Positions 7,201-16,200 of a stretch of DNA of 64,000 nucleotides are shown piece by piece. Below the pieces are notes generated by a model. That model searched no databases and had not been told where the DNA came from. It was given only the letters and a program-made list of their open reading frames with translations. The position numbers were made by a program, and so were the translations under genes. Within the stretch, counting starts at the first letter, position 1, and every line of letters starts with the position of its first letter. This DNA is from Flavobacteriales bacterium UBA1993 (GTDB lineage: Bacteria > Bacteroidota > Bacteroidia > Flavobacteriales_G > Salibacteraceae): positions 74,134 to 138,133 of the forward strand of contig DDCZ01000055.1 of the NCBI GenBank assembly GCA_002336485.1, in the 5' to 3' direction.

Positions 7201-10200
7201 GTGAACACACCCGATCCACCTGTTGGCGTCAATCCGATGGCTCCATCTGCCGCTCCCGAACATGACTCGTTGGTTATCGTATCATCTGGATCAATTGGAT
7301 CAGGGGATATCACCTCTACTTCGGCAGTGCTAACACAACCGCCGTTGTTCGTAAGCTCTACGAAATATGTGCCGGCGCAGAGGTTGTTGATCGTGTCTGT
7401 CGTTCCTATTGATGTTGTTGAACCAAAGGCTGTCCAGTTCACAGTACAAGGACCGTTGTTGCAATTGTAGGTAGCGTATACGGTTCCGTCACAGCTTCCG
7501 CATGTAGCGTCAATGCTATCGGCAAATACCGTATCGGCACCGTCCGCACTAATTGCGACTGCATCTATCAATGTACATCCTAATGAATCGGTGATTGTAA
7601 CGTTGTTCACACCCGCACAAAGCGAATCGTTCGCGGCCGTGGTTTGTCCATTGCCCCATAGATAAGTGTAGTTCGTTCCATTTCCACCCGTAACGTTTGC
7701 AGTGGCATCACCATCGCATACTGTACAACTAGATAATGTAATGCCGCTGAATGTGTTCGACATTCCTGTTGGATCAACAATGTTCACACACAGTATATCA
7801 ACACAACCGCTGTCATCAGTAATGGTTACACAATAAGTGCCATCACTAAGATCGATTTCAGTCGTTCCTGTATTTCCACTTGGCCACATATATGTATAGT
7901 TACCTGAACCACCTGTTCCGTGAACCGTAGCTGTTCCATTCGTATCTCCAGGGCAAGTCGGGTTTATAGTAGAATCAATTACCCCAACAACCGCTGTGGG
8001 TTCAAGGATGGTAACCGAATCAGTTGCGGTACAAGACCCAGCATCCGAAACAACTACTACATACGTACCTGCGGTTAAGCCTGTAATTGGCGTTCCATTT
8101 AAAGCGCCATTCCATGTGTATGTCAATGTTCCAGAACCGCCAGCAGCAGTTGCTGAGGCACCTCCATCATTGTCGCCATTACAGCTCACATTAGAATCAA
8201 TTGACGCCACTACTGAAAGACCCGTTGCCGGCTCAGTAATAATGACCTGAGCGCTGTCAAGACATCCATTGGCATCCGTTGCGTATACCGTGAATGTGCC
8301 TGCCGTTAATAGGGTAGCTAACGTTCCAGTGTTTCCGTTGCTCCACTGGTATGTTATCGTTCCTGAACCGCCCGTAGCGAGTGCGGTTGCAGTTCCATCA
8401 TTTCCTCCGAGACAACTCACTGTATCGAATGACGTGATAGCTACTGAAACGCCTGCTGGATCGGCTATACTCACGGTATCAAAGGATGTACAACCTCCTG
8501 CATTGGTCATTGCGACAATGTAAGTTCCGGCACACCTTCCTGATACTGTATCCGTAGTTCCGACAGTTACGTTGGTTGCAGAATCTGTCCAGATAAACGT
8601 ACATCCAGTGCATGTGTTTGATGTGAAGATGACTCCATCACAAACCCCAGCACAAAGTGGGTCCGTGCCCATCGCGATAACCGTATCTGCACTGTCAGAT
8701 GGAATGGCGACCGCGAACGAGTCAACACATCCATTTCCGTCTGTTACTGTTACTTCGTTAATGCCATCGCAAAGCACCGTTGCTGACGTACTAGTTTGAC
8801 CGTTTGGCCATAAGTATGAAAGCGTTGCTGCACCACCTGTTATTGCTACAGTGGCTTCTCCTGTACAACTAGTACAACTGGATTCTACAACACCGCTGAA
8901 TGTCGCGGACATTCCTGCAGGGTCGGCTAATATCACCGTATCTGTTCCAGTACAACCATTTGCATCCGTTACAACCACAATATATGTGTCGGCCGTGAGA
9001 CCTGTAATTGGCGTTCCTATAGCTCCGTTGCTCCAGTTGTATGTAAGTGTTCCAACTCCATTTGTAACCGTTGCCGATGCGTCACCATCGTCCTCACCAT
9101 TACACGATGGATCGTTGCCAGAGACAACTACTATGATTGCGTTTGGTTCAAATATCGTTGCCGTAGTTGAAGCGGTACACCCACTTGCGTCCGTGGAGGT
9201 CACACCATATGTTCCGGCGGAAAGTCCAGTTGTTGTAGTGGCCGTGTTGTTGCCATTGCTCCATTGGTATGTAATTGTTCCTGATCCATTAACTGCCAGT
9301 GCTGTAGCCGCTCCGGTCGAGTCACCATTACATAAGGTGCTATCTGTATTGGTTATGGAAATTGTCATTCCAGCCGCTGGCTGTGTAATTACAGCAGTTG
9401 CTGTCGCCGTACATCCTTCATCATCCGTGATGGTAACAATGTAGCTCCCAGCGGTTAAGTTCATGGAAGTATCAGAGGTAGAACCATTTGGCCAAGCAAA
9501 GCTGTATGGAGCAGTTCCTCCTGATCCAGATGCGTATGCAATACCCTCCGCAGCTCCAAAGCAATCGTTCGAATCGGTAGAATCAATGGTCGCCATCAAC
9601 ACGGCTGGTTCAAAAATGGCAACCGTATCACTGATCTGACAACCATTAGCGTCAGTAATAGTCACTGTGTATGTGCCTACCGCTAAACCAGAAGCGCAAA
9701 TTCCAGTTGCTCCATTACTCCATAGATAAGAGTAATTCGGTGTTCCACCTGTAAGTGCGGCGCAACCTTCACCATCTGATCCACCATTACACGAAACAGA
9801 ATCCGAAGTCATTGAAAGAACAAATGGCGTTGGCTCATCAACAACTGTTGTATCGGTTGCAGTACAACCATTTCCATCTGTCGCAGTAACAGTATATGTG
9901 TCGGCGGTTAATCCAGTAATCACAGCTCCAGCCCCACCATTGCTCCATGCATAGGTTATTGTTCCTGTTCCACCAGTTGGTGTTGCGGTTGCAGAACCTG
10001 TTGCTTGACCATTACATAGCGGATCCACGCTTGATGCGCTAACTGTCAATCCAGTAGGATCAACTAGGATGACACATGCCGTATCAGAACAAGTTCCTCC
10101 GCCATCGTCAACAGTAACACACCAAGTTCCAGCAGGTAAATTAACCGATGCGGTGGTTTCGCCAGTTGGCCATGTAAAGCTGTATGTACCTCCACCTCCA

Positions 10201-13200
10201 CTACCTGAGGCAGTAACAGATGCAGAATCACCAGGACAGCTAATCGCTGTGTTTTGAGTAATGCTTGCGGTAAGCGTTGGCAGGATAGTTACATCAACTG
10301 TATCAGGTTCGCTCCAACAAACTCCGTTAAACGTTGAGTAATAGTAGCTCGTAGAGGTAGTTGGAATTACGGTAACAGTATCTCCAGATCCAATTGCAAG
10401 TGCCGTATCCAACGTTAATGGATCTCCGAACCAATATGAAGTATCGGGCACTGTTGGGAAGGTCAATGCAGCTGTAACACAGAATGCGTTTCCAGAGCAA
10501 CTATTTGTGGTAACGAGGAAGTCCGCGTCAAACACAAACGAGATAACATTATTGGCCGCCCAAGTATTAATGTTCGCAGCAGTTATTGAGAACGTCTCCG
10601 TTGAAACAGCACATTGTGTATTTGATCCATCATATGTACCAACCGCGCCGGAGTTTTCATCGATAATGTCGATATCCTCGAAAAATAATCCATCGAGATC
10701 CCCAAATCCTGTAACACTTAGTGTGGCGTTACCGTTCGCAGTTGCGGGCACATTTGAGAACACCGCCGTAACGATACCTCCTGATGTATTTGTACAAAGC
10801 TGGGCAGTAGTGTCAGTCCATGTACTCGTTCCATTGGTTTGACCTTGTAACAATAAGCTAGTATTGGCACAAACAGATGTATCATTTGTGAGAATAGTCG
10901 GAGAGGCGATTGAAGATGAAGTTCCTGCAAGCGTAACCGTAGCAGTATCCTGACAACCATTGTTGTCCGTAACAATCACAGAATATGTTCCTGCTGCTAG
11001 ACTAGATATTGAAGTTCCTGTTGCACCTGTACTCCAAAGTTGAGTGTACGGCCCTGTTCCACCGCTTGGCGTGACGCTTAACTCACCTGTGTTTGTTGTT
11101 CCCGTACAAGAAACACCCGCATCAACGGAAAGTCCTGCATCCACCGTAGATGGTAATTCAAAAATGTCAAATGTGACTACATCCGTACATGTATTACCGT
11201 CATCAACTGTTACTGTATACGCGCCGGCTGGTAGGCTTGTAGATGATGAACCTGTTCCAACACTCGACCAGGTATATGTGAATGCCTGTGTCGTTGGAAT
11301 GAATGCGACATAGTCGTCGTCCGCATCAAAGATTGTGTTGTTTCTACTGGCTAATCCGAAGGCTGAAGTTCCAGCTTGATTTTCGATTCCTTGCACCGCA
11401 CTTCCACCATCATCTCGCAATTGAGTAGAGTGGATTTGTATGATGTTTGAGTTCTCATAAAGGACAATCTGGAAGGTGTTGGTATCTGTATTTCCACCTC
11501 CAGCAAAATGCGTGACATCAACAAAATTCACAATACGGGCTCGATTTGGCGCCGTACCAATTTCGTATGTCTCAATCTGTGCAGCTCCAAAACTTGGATC
11601 AAGGTCAGCCCAGAATCCAGCGATGAATTCCTTAGGGGTATTCGCCCCTGTGCTTGGTATTGCAGATGGCGCAGAGAACATTCCGTTTACCTGACCACTA
11701 TTGATATTCGAAGCATCGAATGTGATGAAACCCTGTGAACACACTACGAAGTGCGTTTCAGTGCTACCAAAGAAGCTGAAGTTTCCTCCTGCGAAAATTT
11801 CAATCGTATCTGATAGTGCATCATCATTCAGCGTCACTGTTTCGTAGCTATTTGCATTTAGTGGCTCGCCTATTCCATAAGGCTCAAACTCACCTTCAGT
11901 CGAGTCTACCACATACGTCGCCGTCGAAGTTGGTATTGCAAATCCACCATATGCACTTAAGTAGGCCTCTCCATCAGATCCACCACATGTTGCGCTATCG
12001 GTGCTGTCTACAACAGCCCAAATTGAAGGCGGCTCAACTAGAGCAAACATGGCTGTGTTGGTACATCCATTTCCGTCTGTAACGGTTACCGTATAAGATC
12101 CGCCACATAGGCTAGATGCTGCTGCGGTGTTTGCTCCGCTGCTCCATTGATAGAACAATGTGCCTACACCACCAGTAGCATTTGCAGTTCCGGCTCCGTC
12201 GCAAGCATCGTCGCAACTCAATTCAGAAACTGAACTAAAGGCACTAAACGTGATAGGATTTGGATCTTGAATAATGATACATGCCGTGTCTGTACAACTT
12301 CCGTCGTCGACAGTAACACACCAAGTGCCCGCTGGCAGTTGAGTCGTTGCTGTTGTCGCACCACCTGGCCATAAGAACGTATATGTTCCTCCGCCGCCAG
12401 TAGCTGACGCTGTAACCGTAGCTGAATCGCCCGCACAAGACATTGCAGTAGTTAATGATGTAGCTGCTATTACATTACAAGCACATGTGTCGAGAATTAC
12501 AACCTCAGATGTATCTGTACAACTGCTGCCGTCTGTTACAGTAACTGTATACGTATCTGCTGTGAGGCCGGTAATGGTTTGCGTAGTACCACCATTACTC
12601 CATGCAAACGTTGGAGTTCCTTGCGCATTGGCTACCGAAACGGTGGCCTCGCCATCCGTTGTAGCGCATGTCTCGTGTAATTGTGGTGAGCCCGTAGCCA
12701 CAATCGCTGTAGGGTCAGAAATCAACGTTGTATCGGTTGCCGTACATCCATTCGCATCTGTTGCGGTAACGGTGTATGTATCAGCAGTAAGCCCAGTTAT
12801 GGTAGCTCCTGCCCCACCCGTTGACCAGGCATATGTTATAGTTCCTGTGCCTCCTGCACCTGTGGCAGTTGCACTTCCTGTTGTTCCTCCATTACATGCA
12901 GGATCTGTTCCAGCTGCTGATACAGTTAATACTGTTGGGTCAACCAAAATTGCCGTATCGCTATCTGTACAGCCATTTGCATCGGTGACCGTGACGGTAT
13001 AGCTGTTTGCAGTAAGCCCAGTTATGGTAGAAGTATTTCCACCTGTGCTCCAAGCATACGTTAGTGTTCCAGCGCCTGTTGCGGTTGCTGTGGCAGTTCC
13101 TGTTGTATCTCCGTTACATAATGGATCTGTTCCAGCTGCTGAAAGTGTTACGCCAGCACCAGCATCAATGATGACGGTAATCGAATCAAGACAGTTATTA

Positions 13201-16200
13201 CTATCCGTTACAGTTACCGTGTAAGAGCCCGCGGTCAATCCAGTAACAGTGTCATTTGTTGATCCAGTATTCCAAGCATATGTGTAAGGTGTCGTTCCTC
13301 CTGTGACGAATACGTAAGCTTCACCATCGGCAGCGCCGTTGCAAGATTCTCCTGCGGTATCGCTTGTGAGCACCATAGCGTTAGGCGCGGACAAGGCCTG
13401 TATACCTGAATCTGTACAACCATTCGCATCGGTTACAGTTACTGTATAGTTTCCTCCTGTAAGTCCTGTAATATTCGCTGTTGTTGCTCCTGTATTCCAT
13501 AAGAATGTGTACCCAGGCGTTCCTCCAAAACCGGATGATTGCAGTGAACCATCTGCAGAGCTATTACAAGTTGGCTGGACAATTCCGCCGATACCAGCAA
13601 ACAACAAACCAGGCTGAGTCAAGGTCACCGAATCTACTGCGGTACATCCATTTGCGTCGGTGGCAGTAACTCGATATACACCTGCTGTTAATCCTGTTAT
13701 GGTATCTGTTGAACCTCCGTTGCTCCACGCGTATGTGTAACCCGGCGTTCCCCCTGAAGCAAGCGCTCCAGCAACTCCGTCATTTCCAGCGTTGCAATTT
13801 ACGTTCGTTCCTCCTACAGCAACTCCAACTCCGGTTGCAGGCTGAAATATTGTTGTGTCATTGGTTGCTGTACAGCCGTTGCCGTCCGTAATGGTCACAG
13901 TATAGTTACCTGCAGTTAATCCCGTGATTGTTTGGGATGAACCGCTGTTACTCCAAGCGTAAGATATTGTTCCGGAAGCGCCTGTTACGTTGGCTGTTGC
14001 CTCCCCGTCTGATCCACCATTACAATCAACGCTGTCCGTTGCAAAAGCAATGGTAATTGCACCTGCGGCACTAATTATAGTTGACTCTGTATCCGTACAT
14101 CCATTTGCATCCGTGGCTGTTACCGTATATGTGTCGGCCGTAAGTCCTGTGATTGTAGCAGTGGTTGCTCCATTGCTCCAAACAAACCCGATGGTGCCTG
14201 TACCGCCGCCTGCTGTAGCTGCTGCCGAACCAGTGCCACCGCTACACGTGGGTTGCGTTGGGGTAATACTTACAGAAACCGCTGTTGGTTCTGATATTCC
14301 TTGCGTTTCAGTATCCGTACATCCATTGGCGTCCGTTGCGGTTACGGTGTAATTGTCTGCCGTTAGCCCAGTGATGGTTGCCGTTGTAGCTCCGTTGCTC
14401 CAAACAAATGTGATCGTCCCTGTTCCTCCACTTCCCGAAGCGGTGAGGCTTCCTTCATTGCCACCATTACACGTGGCATTGCTATTTACCGTGATAGAAG
14501 CGATTACCGATGTTGCAGGTTCAATTATTGTTACCTCATCAGTTCCTTCACATCCATTGTTATCCGTTGCAGTTACCGTATATGTACCAGCGGTTAAGTT
14601 GGAAATCGTATCGGTAGTAGCACCTGTCGTCCATGCGATCGTATATGGAGTTGCGCCACCTGTTGGTGTTCCGGCAACCGCTTGACCATCGTTGCCTCCG
14701 TTGCAGCTGACATCGGTGCTATCAACAATTGATATTGAGACGCCCGAACCTGCAGCGTTGACAATGGTAGAAGCAGTAGCCGTACACCCATTTTCATCGG
14801 TTGCAGTTACAGTATATGTGTTGGCGGTAAGGCCGGTAATGTTTTGTGTTGTTGCTCCATTGCTCCAAGCATATGTGAGTGTACCTGTACCTCCAGCACC
14901 AGTGGCACTGGCCGTACCATCGCCTGCTCCAGAACAAGACTCATCTGTTGAGTCGGCGGAAACTGTTACCGCCGTTGCAGGCTCTAGCACTGTAGCCGAA
15001 TCGACTGCTGTACATCCATTTCCATCTGTTGCCGTAACTGTGTATGTTCCAGCAGTAAGTGTAGTAAGCGGGTTCGCCGTACTTGTTGTACTCCATAAGA
15101 AAGTAAAGGTGCCTGAAGTACCTCCAGCACCTGTGGCGGTTATTTGCCCATCATTTCCGCCAAAACAACTGGCACTATCCACGTCAAACGTGATGGTAAC
15201 TGCTGCCGGATCGGCGATAACAATTGTCAATGAATCTTCACAACCGTCCACATCGGTAGCGGTTACGGTGTATGTGCCGGCGCCAATGTTTGTAAGCGGC
15301 GAACCTGTCGCTCCCGTATTCCAAGCAAAGGTGAATGCGCCACCGTTTCCTCCAGTAGCTGTAACGGCGATTTGACCATCGGTATCTCCTTGACATGATG
15401 GCTGTGTTACCGTCGTATCAATATCAATTTGCGTAGGGCCTTCGATAACGAAGTCTACCGTGTCACCACAACCATCGCCGTCTGTGGCGATTACAGAATA
15501 TGTTCCTGCAGTAAGGTTAGTTGCCGAAGCACCAGAACCAATGCTAGACCATGCATAGTTGAAAGTTTGTTGGTGAGGAATAAATGAAACATAGTCATCT
15601 GTGGCAGACCAGTTGGCCGCGTTTCTGCCCGTAACAAAGTATGCTGTATCTCCGGCTGTGTTCTCAATACCCTGTGTATGCGGATCTCCGTTTGATGGGA
15701 GACTATCCCCAAAGATTTGAATGATGTTTGATGTCTCGTTCAAAACGATCTGGAACGTAACATCCGTCGTGGTTGAACCAAAGTGTGGAACCCGAATAAA
15801 GTTGATGACACGTACGTCATTCGATCCATTATTCAATCTATATGTTTCGATTGTCCCTCCGGCATTTGGATTCAAGTCTTCCCAATACGCAGCAATTACG
15901 CTCTGAGGTGAACTAGTATTGTCTGGCAGAGTTTCACCGACGCAACATCCGTTGTCGGTGTTGGTAGACCCAAGGGTTATAAAGCCATTCGAAGAGATTC
16001 GAAATTGTGTATAGGTCGTTCCAAAAAAGTCAAAAGAGAATCCAATGTTTTGAGTGGAAGACACGGCGTCGTCTCCGAGACTAATTGTTGTGTACTGCGA
16101 AGCCGCTACGTTATGAGGCTTTCCATATGGGTAAGGCTCGAAACTACCTTCGGTTTGATCGATAAGATATTCTGATGTTGAAGTTGATGCAGCAACTCCA

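Noticed and set aside
8851..9444. 197-residue + strand frame, and similar frames at 14692-15375 and 12487-13002
   Set aside because: They are antisense shadows of the SprB repeats. Low stop density comes from the Thr/Gly/Asp-rich codons of the repeats on the minus strand.
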